A program made the position numbers and the translations under genes. Positions 52,856-61,974 of a stretch of 64,000 nucleotides of DNA are shown here, piece by piece. Location of the stretch: assembly GCA_963706905.1 (NCBI GenBank), contig CAVPNY010000012.1:496001-560000 (forward strand). Direction: 5' to 3'. Every line of letters starts with the position of its first letter. Positions within the stretch are counted from its first letter, which is position 1. The DNA comes from CAVPNY01 sp963706905 (lineage in GTDB: Bacteria > Chloroflexota > Anaerolineae > Anaerolineales > UBA4823). The notes under the pieces are model-generated. The model was not told the origin of the DNA. It searched no databases and saw nothing but the letters and a program-made list of their open reading frames with translations.

Positions 52856-55624
52856 TTACTTATCTTCTGCGATGGCTACACCCTGGTGTTTGAGCGCTGA
52901 ATGAGCCGCTGACAGGCGGGCGATCGGCACACGGAACGGAGAACAGGACACGTAGTTCTGACCGATCGTATGGCAGAACTCGATCAACTCTGGATCACCG
53001 CCGTGCTCACCACAGATACCGACCTCCAGGTCGATACGGCTGGCGCGCCCTTCTTCGACGCACATCTTCATCAGCCGCCCCACACCTTCCCGGTCAATGG
53101 TCTGGAAAGGATTTTTGGGCAGGATGCCGTCTTCGACATACTTGAGCAGGAAATTGCGCTCGGCATCATCCCGGCTATAACCGTAGGTCATCTGGGTCAG
53201 GTCATTGGTGCCGAAGGAGAAGAACTCAGCCACCTCGGCGATTTCGGCTGCAGTGACAGCAGCGCGTGGGATCTCGATCATCGTGCCAAATTTGTAGGGG
53301 AAGGTAATGCCTTTCTTCTGCATGACATCCTTGGCGATCACCTCCAGGCGCGGCTGGATCACGTTCAGTTCGTTGACTGTGCCGGTGAGTGGGATCATCA
53401 CTTCTGGTTTGGCGTGCACGCCTTTCAGCGTGACGTTGGCGGCGGCTTCAAATATGGCGCGCACCTGCATCTCGACGATCTCGGGCATCATAATGCTCAG
53501 GCGTATGCCGCGCAACCCCATCATGGGGTTGCTTTCGTGCAACGATGATACTTTGGCGAGCAGGGATTCTTTCTCAGCCAGGCCTTGAGTCTCCCCCTTG
53601 ACCCGCATGGTGATCACTTCTTCCAGCAAGGTTTCCTGAGAGGGCAGGAACTCGTGCAGGGGCGGGTCGATCAGACGGATGATCACCGGGAGGCCGTCCA
53701 TGGCCTCGAACAAGCCTTCGAAGTCAGAGCGTTGGAAGGGCAGTAGTTCGTCCAGGGCAGCAGTACGCGCGGCGGACTGATCAGCCAGGATCATGCGCTG
53801 CACAGTAGGCAGGCGCTGGGGTTCAAAGAACATGTGCTCGGTGCGGCACAAACCGATGCCAACTGCACCGTAGGAGCGCGCCCGACGGGCGTCAGCAGGA
53901 TAGTCGGCATTGGCCCAAACCTGCAGACCGCGCGTCGGCCAACCTTTAGGAGCTTTACGGATGCCTGGGGTGGCGCAGATTTCATCCGCCCATCCCAGCA
54001 GGGTCAGCAAATCAACCTGTTCTTCCAGGGTAGGGGCACTGGTGGAGATCTTGCCCAGGAAGACCTCACCGCTAGTTCCGTCTACCGAGATCCACTCGCC
54101 TTCCTTGACTACTTTGTCTGCCACGCTCATCAAGCGCTTGTCCAGGTCAATCCGGATCATGGCCGCGCCAACCACGCAAGGCACGCCAAACTGGCGGGCG
54201 ACCACCGCGGCATGGGAAGTGGCACCGCCCTCACTTGTCAGGATACCCTTGGAGGCCAGCATACCATGCACATCATCTGGCTTGGTGAATGGCCGCACCA
54301 TGACCACGTCCTGACCACTCTCCTTGGCCATCTTTTCGGCTTTATCGGCATCAAAGTACACCTGACCAACGGCAGCGCCGGGTGAGGCATTGACGCCAGT
54401 GGCGTACAGCGTGCCGGAGGCGCGCGCAGATTTCTTAGCATTGTCATCAAATTGCGGATGGAGAAGGGTATCGACGTCTTCAGGTCGAACGCGCAGGATA
54501 GCTTCCTGGCGGGAGATCAGGCCTTCATTGGCCATGTCGACCGCGATCTTGACCGCCGCCTTGGCGGTGCGCTTGCCGTTGCGAGTTTGCAGCATCCACA
54601 GCTTGCCCTGCTCAATCGTGAACTCGACGTCTTGCATCTCGCGATAATGAAGCTCGAGCTTGTCGCAGATCTCCAAGAATTCCTTATAGGATTGCGGCAT
54701 TTCATCGCCCAGGTGCTCGATCTTTTCGGTATTGCGGATGCCGGCAACAACATCCTCGCCTTGAGCGTTGAGAAGGTAATCACCATACATTTTGCGCTCG
54801 CCAGTGGCTGGGTCACGTGTGAAGGCTACGCCGGTGCCAGAGTTCCAGCCCATATTACCGAATACCATGGTCTGGATGTTGACCGCCGTGCCCAGGTCAT
54901 GAGCGATTCCGGCTGCGTTGCGGTAATCCACAGCGCGCTTGCCGTTCCAGGACTTGAAGACTGCTTCGGTGGCCAGACGTAACTGCTCGTAGGGGTCCTG
55001 TGGGAAGTCAAAACCCTGTTGTGCCTTGACAACTTTCTTGAAGGTATCCGCCAGGGCTTTCCAGTCTTCAGCGGTCAGATCGGTGTCGGATTTGACGCCT
55101 TTCTTCGCCTTATATTCCTTGAGTGGATCTTCAAAGTGCTCATCCGGGATACCTAATACAACCTCGCCGAACATCTCCACCAGGCGGCGGTAAGCGTCGA
55201 ATACAAAGCGCTCGTCACCGGTCAGTTTAGCCATGCCCTCGGCAGTTTTGTCGTTCAAGCCAATATTGAGCACGGTATCCATCATGCCCGGCATGGAGAA
55301 CTTGGCGCCAGAGCGGCAGGAAACCAATAGTGGATTGCTCGGATCACCGAATTTCTTGCCGGTAGCAGCCTCGACTGCGCGCAGGCATTCTAACTCCTGT
55401 TCCCACAAGCCGTCCGGGAATTTTTCCCCGGCTGCCAGATATGCATTGCAGGCTTCAGTCGTCACTGTGAATCCGGGCGGCACCGGCACTTTCGCACGGG
55501 TCATGTCGGCCAGGCCTGAGCCTTTCCCGCCCAAAAGGGCGCGCACACCGTCCCAACTGCCCCCCACGTATTGCTCAGCATTTTCCACTTCGCTGAATAA
55601 GTAAACCCATTTCTTGTCAGTCAT
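52856..55624 (-). CDS. ppdK: Pyruvate, phosphate dikinase
   Basis: 922 residues. The N-terminal ATP-grasp part starts VRALLGGKGSGLADMTRAKVP; the phosphohistidine domain has GILTSEGGATSHAAVVARQFGVP (the catalytic His follows TS); the C-terminal PEP/pyruvate barrel has RTEHMFFEPQRL, MIEIPRAAVTA and EVGICGEHGGDP. It interconverts pyruvate, ATP and phosphate with PEP, AMP and pyrophosphate. It is somewhat longer than typical bacterial PPDK. With PDH, the ferredoxin-dependent oxidoreductase and gap-pgk-tpiA it links glycolysis or gluconeogenesis with acetyl-CoA. It is monocistronic. Its own regulatory protein was not seen nearby. Confidence 0.97.
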   Translation of the reverse strand: MTDKKWVYLFSEVENAEQYVGGSWDGVRALLGGKGSGLADMTRAKVPVPPGFTVTTEACNAYLAAGEKFPDGLWEQELECLRAVEAATGKKFGDPSNPLLVSCRSGAKFSMPGMMDTVLNIGLNDKTAEGMAKLTGDERFVFDAYRRLVEMFGEVVLGIPDEHFEDPLKEYKAKKGVKSDTDLTAEDWKALADTFKKVVKAQQGFDFPQDPYEQLRLATEAVFKSWNGKRAVDYRNAAGIAHDLGTAVNIQTMVFGNMGWNSGTGVAFTRDPATGERKMYGDYLLNAQGEDVVAGIRNTEKIEHLGDEMPQSYKEFLEICDKLELHYREMQDVEFTIEQGKLWMLQTRNGKRTAKAAVKIAVDMANEGLISRQEAILRVRPEDVDTLLHPQFDDNAKKSARASGTLYATGVNASPGAAVGQVYFDADKAEKMAKESGQDVVMVRPFTKPDDVHGMLASKGILTSEGGATSHAAVVARQFGVPCVVGAAMIRIDLDKRLMSVADKVVKEGEWISVDGTSGEVFLGKISTSAPTLEEQVDLLTLLGWADEICATPGIRKAPKGWPTRGLQVWANADYPADARRARSYGAVGIGLCRTEHMFFEPQRLPTVQRMILADQSAARTAALDELLPFQRSDFEGLFEAMDGLPVIIRLIDPPLHEFLPSQETLLEEVITMRVKGETQGLAEKESLLAKVSSLHESNPMMGLRGIRLSIMMPEIVEMQVRAIFEAAANVTLKGVHAKPEVMIPLTGTVNELNVIQPRLEVIAKDVMQKKGITFPYKFGTMIEIPRAAVTAAEIAEVAEFFSFGTNDLTQMTYGYSRDDAERNFLLKYVEDGILPKNPFQTIDREGVGRLMKMCVEEGRASRIDLEVGICGEHGGDPELIEFCHTIGQNYVSCSPFRVPIARLSAAHSALKHQGVAIAEDK

Positions 55625-55932
55625 TCCTAGCTCCTAAAGAGAAAAATAGAATTTATCCGATAAGGGTTGGGAGTTGGATGTTCGGCGGCATTGTTCCCCG
55701 CCAAAGGCCCAGACCTCCTTAATCTACTGGATAGATAATTAGCTGCTCTAATGGTAATAGGCACACGGGGTATAGTTTACCACCTGGAATAAAATTTCAC
55801 AAATTGAGTTACGTCACCTGTTTCCTGTCCAAATGTAAGGTCTCCCTTATTGCTGATTGAGGTGTCTGGAAAAGCACTGCTGGACACCGCTTTACATCTT
55901 TCACCCCTAACAAATATGTAATGTTTTATTTA

Positions 55933-55961
55933 TGGACTGGCTATTTTGAAAATGCTACAAT
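55933..55961 (+). promoter_or_regulatory. Candidate promoter of the riboswitch-controlled protease gene
   Basis: TGGACT (55933-55938), a 17-base spacer and an extended -10 TGCTACAAT (TACAAT at 55956-55961). Transcription would start at about 55968, just before the conserved riboswitch core. Confidence 0.5.
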
Positions 55962-55975
55962 GATAATGCTCCCGA

Positions 55976-56064
55976 TAAATGGCAAACCCGGCGAAAGCTG
56001 GGGACGCAAAGCCATGGGTCTACAGTCATCCACAGGGTGGCAATGATCGCCAGGCTGCCGAAGA
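55976..56064 (+). ncRNA. Cyclic-di-GMP-I (GEMM) riboswitch
   Basis: The RNA carries the GEMM-I core in order: GGCAAACC (55981-55988), a hairpin capped by a GAAA tetraloop (CCGGCGAAAGCTGG), the invariant GGGACGCAAAGCC (56000-56013), a second irregular stem, then GCCAGGCTGCC, whose end pairs back with GGCA. These elements bind a cyclic dinucleotide in the three-way junction. A G is kept where I take the ligand-contacting G20 to be, favouring c-di-GMP over cGAMP; this position was assigned from memory. A terminator hairpin follows at 56093, so control is at transcription. It lies within a long open frame that would otherwise look like coding sequence. Confidence 0.88.
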
Positions 56065-56092
56065 TCAAGAAATTATTCTATTGATGACTCGG

Positions 56093-56119
56093 AAAAAGCC
56101 TGGGATCTCCGGGCTTTTT
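56093..56119 (+). terminator. Riboswitch-linked intrinsic terminator
   Basis: AAAAAGCCTGG (56093-56103) pairs with CCGGGCTTTTT (56109-56119), one U-G pair, ending in five T. It lies 29 bases after the riboswitch core and 72 bases before the protease start, the place of an expression platform. Confidence 0.75.
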
Positions 56120-56191
56120 AATATTGAACTAGGTTCTACTTTTATTCGTGCAGAGTTTAGCAAGCTGGTTACTTTCAGGAGTGAGGTCGAA

Positions 56192-58003
56192 ATGAGTATC
56201 TCGCTGATCAAACGAAAATTAAAACGGATCACAACTGTGATACTGGGCATTAGCCTGGTTCTTACCTGGCTCGCTGTTCCTTTGCAGTTAGAAGCACAAA
56301 ATGTCGGATCGTTCATCGTCCAAGGTTCCAAACTGGATGACCTGGAAGAGCTGGTGGCACGATATGGTGGATCGATCAGCTCCCAGCTGCCTATCATCGA
56401 CGCGGTGGGCGCCTGGCTGCCAAAGGGTGCTGCTGACCGACTGCTTAAGGAGCCTAGCATCAAGGCGGTAACTCCAAACGCGGCTGTTAAACTGGCAGAT
56501 CGTGGGGGTAGATCTCACTTCCCCGCAACCGATTACCCGGATGTGGTTGGAGCGGATGTGGTGTGGCAGGCGGGATTGGCAGGCCAGGGTGTCACAGTAG
56601 CAGTGGTTGATACCGGTATGAGCCGTCATCCGGGTTTATTGATGGATATACACGGACGTGCCCAGAACCGCATCGCCGGCTGGGTTGATTTCGTCGATGG
56701 ATCACGCAACTTTCGCGATCCACACGGGCATGGGACGCATATCGCTGGGATCATCGCGAACAGCAATTTTGGCTCTGACGCCGAGTGGAATGGCGTGGCG
56801 CCCGGCGTACGGCTAGTTGGCGTGCGTGTGCTCGACGCTCAGGGATACGGGACCTATGAGAGAGTCATACAGGGTATCCAGTGGGTTGTCGATCATAAAG
56901 ACCAGTTGGATATCCGGGTGTTGAATCTCTCCCTGGTTGCTGCCGTCCAATCTCCTTACTGGGCTGACCCACTCAACCAGGCGGTAATGCAGGCCTGGGC
57001 GCAAGGCATAACCGTGGTCGCATCTGCCGGCAACGGTGGACCAGGAGCTATGACCGTAGGAGTCCCGGGCAATAATCCCTATGTGATCAGTGTCGGTGCA
57101 TTCACCGACAATTACACCCCATACGACTGGAATGATGATTATCTGACGCCTTTTTCGGCCGCTGGGCCAACCCTGGATGGATTCGTAAAACCAGATGTGC
57201 TCGCTCCTGGTGCACACATTATCTCCACCATGCTGCCCAACAGCACGCTTGCTTTTGAACACAAAGCCAACCAAATGGGGCGACACTATTTTTCCATGGC
57301 GGGCACATCCCAGGCCGCCGCGGTAGTCTCAGGGATCGCCGCTTTGATCTTGTCAAACAACCCAGAACTGAATCCCGACCAAGTCAAGTACCTGATTATA
57401 CATTCAGCCTTCCCCTGGGTGGATATTAATACCACTGAAGCTGTATATAGTATGTGGCAACAGGGCGCTGGACGGGTAAGCGCGCCGGATGCAGTCTTCA
57501 GCGAGCCTGGAAATTCGGCTAATAGCGGCATGGATATCCAGGCTGACCTCGCTGGCGAAACCCACTATGAGGGCTTTTCATATTATGATGACACCGTGGG
57601 AGAATTTCGGATGCGCGGCGACTTCCAGGATTGGGCTGCTGGCTATGGAGCCTGGGCAGGTAACTATACCCCAGCAACTGGGGGCTATGGCGTATGGTCT
57701 GACGGTTACGGAGCCTGGGCTGGGGGGTATGGTGCCTGGGCTGAGAGCTCTGGCGCTTGGGCAGGCGGATATGGGGCTTGGGCAGGGGGTTACGGCGCTT
57801 GGGCAGGCGGATACGGGGCCTGGGCAGGGGGTTACGGCGCCTGGGCAGGCGGGTACAATACCTGGCCAGGTGGGTATGGCGCCTGGGCTGGCTCATATGG
57901 GAATTCAGCCTTCGCAGATTTATTTGTCAACTGGCTGTCGGGTTTTGGTAGCTGGACCAGCAATATTCCCTGGACTGGTAATTGGATCGACTTTGACGGT
58001 TAA
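56192..58003 (+). CDS. Exported subtilisin-like (S8) serine protease with heptad-repeat tail
   Basis: 603 residues from the ATG at 56192, which has GAGG 5 bases upstream; the longer frame is riboswitch RNA. Signal peptide (TTVILGISLVLTWLAVPLQLEA), a short propeptide (about 30-110), then the S8 domain with Asp in VAVVDTGMSRHP, His in PHGHGTHIAGII, the oxyanion Asn region VVASAGNGG and Ser in SMAGTSQAAAVVSG. From about residue 484 the tail is a run of GYGAWAG heptads, ending with an aromatic-rich segment. An extracellular or surface protease whose expression is set by a c-di-GMP riboswitch. The tail may bind a surface or glycan; this is not shown. Confidence 0.9.
   Translation: MSISLIKRKLKRITTVILGISLVLTWLAVPLQLEAQNVGSFIVQGSKLDDLEELVARYGGSISSQLPIIDAVGAWLPKGAADRLLKEPSIKAVTPNAAVKLADRGGRSHFPATDYPDVVGADVVWQAGLAGQGVTVAVVDTGMSRHPGLLMDIHGRAQNRIAGWVDFVDGSRNFRDPHGHGTHIAGIIANSNFGSDAEWNGVAPGVRLVGVRVLDAQGYGTYERVIQGIQWVVDHKDQLDIRVLNLSLVAAVQSPYWADPLNQAVMQAWAQGITVVASAGNGGPGAMTVGVPGNNPYVISVGAFTDNYTPYDWNDDYLTPFSAAGPTLDGFVKPDVLAPGAHIISTMLPNSTLAFEHKANQMGRHYFSMAGTSQAAAVVSGIAALILSNNPELNPDQVKYLIIHSAFPWVDINTTEAVYSMWQQGAGRVSAPDAVFSEPGNSANSGMDIQADLAGETHYEGFSYYDDTVGEFRMRGDFQDWAAGYGAWAGNYTPATGGYGVWSDGYGAWAGGYGAWAESSGAWAGGYGAWAGGYGAWAGGYGAWAGGYGAWAGGYNTWPGGYGAWAGSYGNSAFADLFVNWLSGFGSWTSNIPWTGNWIDFDG
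57641..57912 (+). repeat. GYGAWAG heptad-coding tandem repeat in protease tail
   Basis: About a dozen 21-bp units encode GYGAWAG or close variants (eight exact GYGAWA). In the middle the DNA repeats as a 42-bp double unit with only synonymous third-base changes, a sign of expansion by recombination or slippage. The flanking units (NYTPATG, SSGAWAG, GYNTWPG, SYGNSAF) are diverged. Confidence 0.9.
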
Positions 58004-58073
58004 TTTCGATTTGGTTTAAATTCGTGATGGAGAATGGATTTTCTGAAACGAGCATAGACCCGCGCACAACCCC

Positions 58074-61000
58074 CTAAATGCATTTCGGATAGATGCTATG
58101 ATTGTTCAGCTGGTTTAATCTGCTCAGGTCAAGGTCAGCTCCCAGCAAGCTGAACAGAGTACGTGCCCGGCGAAAATACTCCCGGGCTGCTTTCGAATTT
58201 CCTCCAGCATCCGCCAATTGGCCCAATTCAAATATAGAGCGCGCCAGTTCTAGCTGCTCGTTAGATTCTTCAAAGACTTTTGCACTGGCGCGGATCAATT
58301 TACTGGCTGATTCAAACTCGCCCATATGACGATGAATCACGCCCTTAAGCCGAATCACGCGCCCGTATTGTACGCTGGGCAAAGCAGATTTTCCCTGGCC
58401 GACTGAGATCAAAGTACCGACCAGAGTGGCTGAATCGAGCGCCGCATCCACCTCATCTCGCAGGAGGTCATTTTCTCCTAAATAAATCGTTGCGTCGACG
58501 ATATTATCCCTGGCTCCGATCTCCTCAAAGACTGCGATGCTCTCTCGTAGAGCCTTATTGGCCAAATCATACTCGCCAAGCATACTCTGCAATCGCCCCA
58601 TATACATACGGGCCAACCCGATATAGAATCGATGACCAATCTGGTTTGCTGCCTGGAATCCTCTATCCAGAAAATCGGCTGCTGACTGAAATTCCCCTCG
58701 CTCACATTTCATTAAACCCACATTGATCGAAGTTAACGATATTCCTTCGGCGTCACCCAGCTTTTGAAGTATCTCGTAGCTCTTCAGGAAATTTTCTTCA
58801 GCCTCGCGTAAGTAACCCTGCACCAGACCGAGCAAGCCCAGGTTGTTATACAATCTAGCAACTCCTGCCAGATCTCCAATTTTCTCGCGTAATGCCAGAC
58901 TTTGGCGAACATAATCGCTAGCATCTGGATACGCCCGGGTTTGATAAGCAACCGCGCCCAGACGGTTGTAGATGGAGGCCAGCACATCAAATCGATCTGA
59001 GGATTTGACAATCTCTAACCCCTGAAGCAGAAAAACCCTGGCTTCCTGTACATTTCCCTTTAAATAATGCACCCATCCGATTTCGTTAAGAACTTGAGCT
59101 TGCTCAATTACATCCTGGGGATTTCCCAATCGTGCAGATTGATTGAAGCCATCCCACAAGGTAGTTAAAGCCAACTCAAAATCTCCCTGCCTGGCATAGG
59201 TAATACCGATTTTCATCTTGATCATCGAGGACACACGCACAGCCAAACCACCTTGAGGATCATCTTTTATTCGCAACGCCTCCTGGTAGTAATTACGCGC
59301 TCTCGCATAATCTCCGGTGAAAACCGCCACATCACCAAGTCCCAACCAGACTTCTAGCACTTTATCGGGTGAACAAGGTGCAAGATCAAATAACTCCAAT
59401 GCTTGTTCAAAGTACCTGCAGGCCAGTTCGTTGCCATAATCTCGAAAAGCCTTTTTTCCGGCGAGAATAGAATAGTGTAATGCGCGCTCTTTTCGATTGC
59501 TATGGAGGTAATAGCTGGCTAACAACTCAACATGATCATCAAGTTGGTCAGCGTGGATCGATTCGAGGGCTTCCCCAATCCGGCCATACCACTCTTCTTT
59601 TTCACCCCGCACTAAAGTTCTATAAATCGTATCAGAAGTCAGAACATGCTGAAAAGAAAATTCACCATCACACACGTTTGACTCATGATTCAGAAATGAT
59701 TTCTTAATCAAGGTTGATAAGATATCGCCTAGATTAAAATTATCCCCAAGCTGGAGAGTAGCAGCCAATAAGCGTTCGTTGAAATGTCTGCCGATTAGCG
59801 AAGCGACCTGGACTACTTTTTTCTGAGTCGAGTTTAGGCGATCAAAACGAGATTGGATCAGATCTTGAATATTATCCGGTACTCCAATCTCGTCCAGGGT
59901 CAATTCGGTATTCAATTCCCACCGTCCGCCATGCTTTTGAAGAATCTGGCGTTCCATTAACATGCGGATGATTTCTTCCAGAAAAAATGGGTTGCCATCA
60001 GCCTGAAGTAATAACTTCCGACCGAGCATGGTTGGAAATTCTGAGCTTGCCAGCAATTCAGTAAAAAGTGTCTGGCATTCATCCAACGTCAAATTTTCCA
60101 ATGCTATTTCATAATAACGATTTTGCAGGTTTTTTTGCAACTGGTCGTAGGTTCTTCTAGAGCGTTCATCGTTGGTTGATCGGGTCGTCGCGTACACAAT
60201 GAGCGGCGATCTAAGAATGGCCGTGTTCAAAAAAGCGAGCAAGTCTAGGGAAGCTTCATCCGCCCAGTGAAGATCCTCGAGGATGACTAAAAGCGGTTTT
60301 CGATGAGCTGCCGCTTCCAGGAAATCTCGGACTGCCAGGAAAATCTGCTGCCGCCTCTGTTCGGGTTCCAGGAATGATGAATATGGTATTTTCGAATCAG
60401 TAGATTGCTCCAGTTTCAGTAATTCCCTAAGGTAAGGAATCACATGTTCAGCTTTCGAAACCAACAAATCCTTTGTAACCCCATTCAGCCAGAGCTTGGG
60501 GCTAGATTTAGGTGACGGGTTGGTTAATGAAAGATAGCTTTCAAGAGCGCTCTTGAACAACCAGTAAGATACTGATCGCCGGTAAGTCAGGCTATGCCCT
60601 TCAACGACATCCAATTCGTTCGGATCAATCCTGGATCTGGCCTCTACTGTTAACCGGCTCTTACCAATTCCAGCTTCACCAGTGACAAGGATAAAACTAC
60701 CCTTTTGATGTGAGATCGAGTCCTGGATCACTTCGAGGACCTGGCACAACTCGTTTTGCCGTCCGATCATTGTCGCCTGGAAACCTTCCAAACCGCGTGG
60801 GGAACCAGGCTCTTGTTTTTCAGAGAGTAGACGAAAACCGTTTATAGAATGTTGGAGGCCTTTCAGCCTCAAATTAGGGACTGGTTCGAACTCAAAGTAT
60901 GCCCGAGTCGAATCAAATACGCGTTTGCTAACCAGGATCTCCCCAGGCGTAGCCTCTTCCTGGAGTCTCCGCGCGAGATTTACCGTATCACCAACAGCCG

Positions 61001-61580
61001 TATAGTGAAGGGGACTATTTCCTCCAATATTTCCAAGGATGACCGGACCCGAATGGATCCCAATATGAATATGCAAAGGACTGGGCAGCCAGCTCCGCCA
61101 CTGCTCGTTGGCCATTTGCAGACTTGATTGCATTTCCATGGCCGCCCGGACAGCGCGCTCGGCATTGTTCTCATAAGATACTGGTGCTCCAAAGAGCGCC
61201 ATCAACCCATCTCCCAATACTTTATCGACCATACCCTCGTAGCGGTTCACCACCCCGGACAAAAGCTCAATAAATTGCTGGATCAAATCAAATAGTGTAT
61301 CGTTTTCTAGAACCTCAGCCAGGTTTGTATAGGCGCATAAATCAACAAATAAAACCGTGATATTACGGCGTTCCCCCTTACCAGCGTGCCATTCCTGACC
61401 TATAGCACTATCTCCTAGACTCTCCAGCATGGGATATTCATTATTATGTAGTGATTTTTGAGATAGAGTCGGATGGCTTGGCATCCCAACAATAAACTCA
61501 TTCAGCCGGGTGCCGCAATTACCGCAGTACCGCACCTCTGAATGATTTTCAAACCCGCACAGATGGCAAAAGATCGGCAT
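58074..61580 (-). CDS. Zinc-ribbon/class III cyclase/AAA ATPase/TPR regulatory protein
   Basis: 1168 residues. An N-terminal zinc ribbon (CHLCGFENHSEVRYCGNCG, residues 5-23), a class III adenylate/guanylate cyclase domain (about 70-255: ITVLFVDLCAYTNL, DKVLGDGLMALFGAPV, ALQWRS-like later motifs), an AAA/NB-ARC-type ATPase (Walker A VTGEAGIGKSR about residue 305, Walker B LLVILEDLHWADEA) and about twelve TPR-like units from 700 to the end. Such proteins are probable signal-integrating cyclases. The metal-binding Asp residues (FVDLCAYT, GDGLMA) look intact, so activity is plausible. Convergent with the protease gene. Whether it makes cAMP, cGMP or nothing is unknown. Confidence 0.88.
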   Translation of the reverse strand: MPIFCHLCGFENHSEVRYCGNCGTRLNEFIVGMPSHPTLSQKSLHNNEYPMLESLGDSAIGQEWHAGKGERRNITVLFVDLCAYTNLAEVLENDTLFDLIQQFIELLSGVVNRYEGMVDKVLGDGLMALFGAPVSYENNAERAVRAAMEMQSSLQMANEQWRSWLPSPLHIHIGIHSGPVILGNIGGNSPLHYTAVGDTVNLARRLQEEATPGEILVSKRVFDSTRAYFEFEPVPNLRLKGLQHSINGFRLLSEKQEPGSPRGLEGFQATMIGRQNELCQVLEVIQDSISHQKGSFILVTGEAGIGKSRLTVEARSRIDPNELDVVEGHSLTYRRSVSYWLFKSALESYLSLTNPSPKSSPKLWLNGVTKDLLVSKAEHVIPYLRELLKLEQSTDSKIPYSSFLEPEQRRQQIFLAVRDFLEAAAHRKPLLVILEDLHWADEASLDLLAFLNTAILRSPLIVYATTRSTNDERSRRTYDQLQKNLQNRYYEIALENLTLDECQTLFTELLASSEFPTMLGRKLLLQADGNPFFLEEIIRMLMERQILQKHGGRWELNTELTLDEIGVPDNIQDLIQSRFDRLNSTQKKVVQVASLIGRHFNERLLAATLQLGDNFNLGDILSTLIKKSFLNHESNVCDGEFSFQHVLTSDTIYRTLVRGEKEEWYGRIGEALESIHADQLDDHVELLASYYLHSNRKERALHYSILAGKKAFRDYGNELACRYFEQALELFDLAPCSPDKVLEVWLGLGDVAVFTGDYARARNYYQEALRIKDDPQGGLAVRVSSMIKMKIGITYARQGDFELALTTLWDGFNQSARLGNPQDVIEQAQVLNEIGWVHYLKGNVQEARVFLLQGLEIVKSSDRFDVLASIYNRLGAVAYQTRAYPDASDYVRQSLALREKIGDLAGVARLYNNLGLLGLVQGYLREAEENFLKSYEILQKLGDAEGISLTSINVGLMKCERGEFQSAADFLDRGFQAANQIGHRFYIGLARMYMGRLQSMLGEYDLANKALRESIAVFEEIGARDNIVDATIYLGENDLLRDEVDAALDSATLVGTLISVGQGKSALPSVQYGRVIRLKGVIHRHMGEFESASKLIRASAKVFEESNEQLELARSIFELGQLADAGGNSKAAREYFRRARTLFSLLGADLDLSRLNQLNNHSIYPKCI

Positions 61581-61810
61581 GCTACCTTTTTGAAATATTC
61601 CATTAATATTGCATTCTTCAATATTAAGTAATATATCATGTCAAATACGCATTTAACCTATCAGATTCGTCACAAAATTATCAGGATAGGAATTGAGCGG
61701 AAGACAGAGATATAGGTGTGTTCAGACTGATTGAGTCCGTCCAAAATATCCAAACATCACTTTCATCTGGACAAATTCAGGGAAGTTTACAAATTGGTAT
61801 CCAGATGTTG

Positions 61811-61839
61811 TTGACAGCATGGCGTATGTTAGCTATAAT
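61811..61839 (+). promoter_or_regulatory. Consensus sigma-70-type promoter of rplU-rpmA
   Basis: A perfect TTGACA (61811-61816), 17-base spacer, TATAAT (61834-61839). It would start a leader of about 130 bases before rplU. The rest of the gap 61581-61810 shows no gene or clear signal; it presumably holds the start region of the cyclase gene. Confidence 0.85.
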
Positions 61840-61846
61840 ATTCCGG

Positions 61847-61966
61847 CCCCAGCAATGGACGCTGGGGTAAAACTTTGTGACCCCCAACTTCCCCACACAT
61901 CGGCGTAAGGCAGGCACCAGTTGGCTGTCCCGCTCGCAGATCGTGCGGCGAAGTGAAGGTTGGAGG
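61847..61966 (+). promoter_or_regulatory. Structured rplU leader, possible L21 autoregulatory element
   Basis: The leader begins with a perfect 7-bp hairpin (CCCCAGC at 61847-61853 with GCTGGGG at 61861-61867). Further on, CCAACT (61884-61889) can pair either with AGTTGG (61919-61924) or with GTTGG (61959-61963), which overlaps the GGAGG ribosome binding site (61962-61966). The two pairings exclude each other, as in a translational switch. No known L21 leader motif could be confirmed by eye. Confidence 0.4.
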
Positions 61967-61974
61967 AATTGAAA

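Noticed and set aside
52970..54982. Several plus-strand open frames of 120-190 codons inside ppdK
   Set aside because: They are antisense shadows of a well-conserved, GC-rich gene; they have no ribosome binding sites and no recognisable domains.
55979..56191. Upstream in-frame extension of the subtilisin-like protease
   Set aside because: The stretch is the c-di-GMP riboswitch and its terminator; a signal peptide and a ribosome binding site mark the ATG at 56192 instead.
57489..58019. Two long open frames over the heptad-repeat region (one on each strand)
   Set aside because: A low-complexity GC-rich repeat keeps all frames open; the products are Gly/Arg/Pro runs with no domain.
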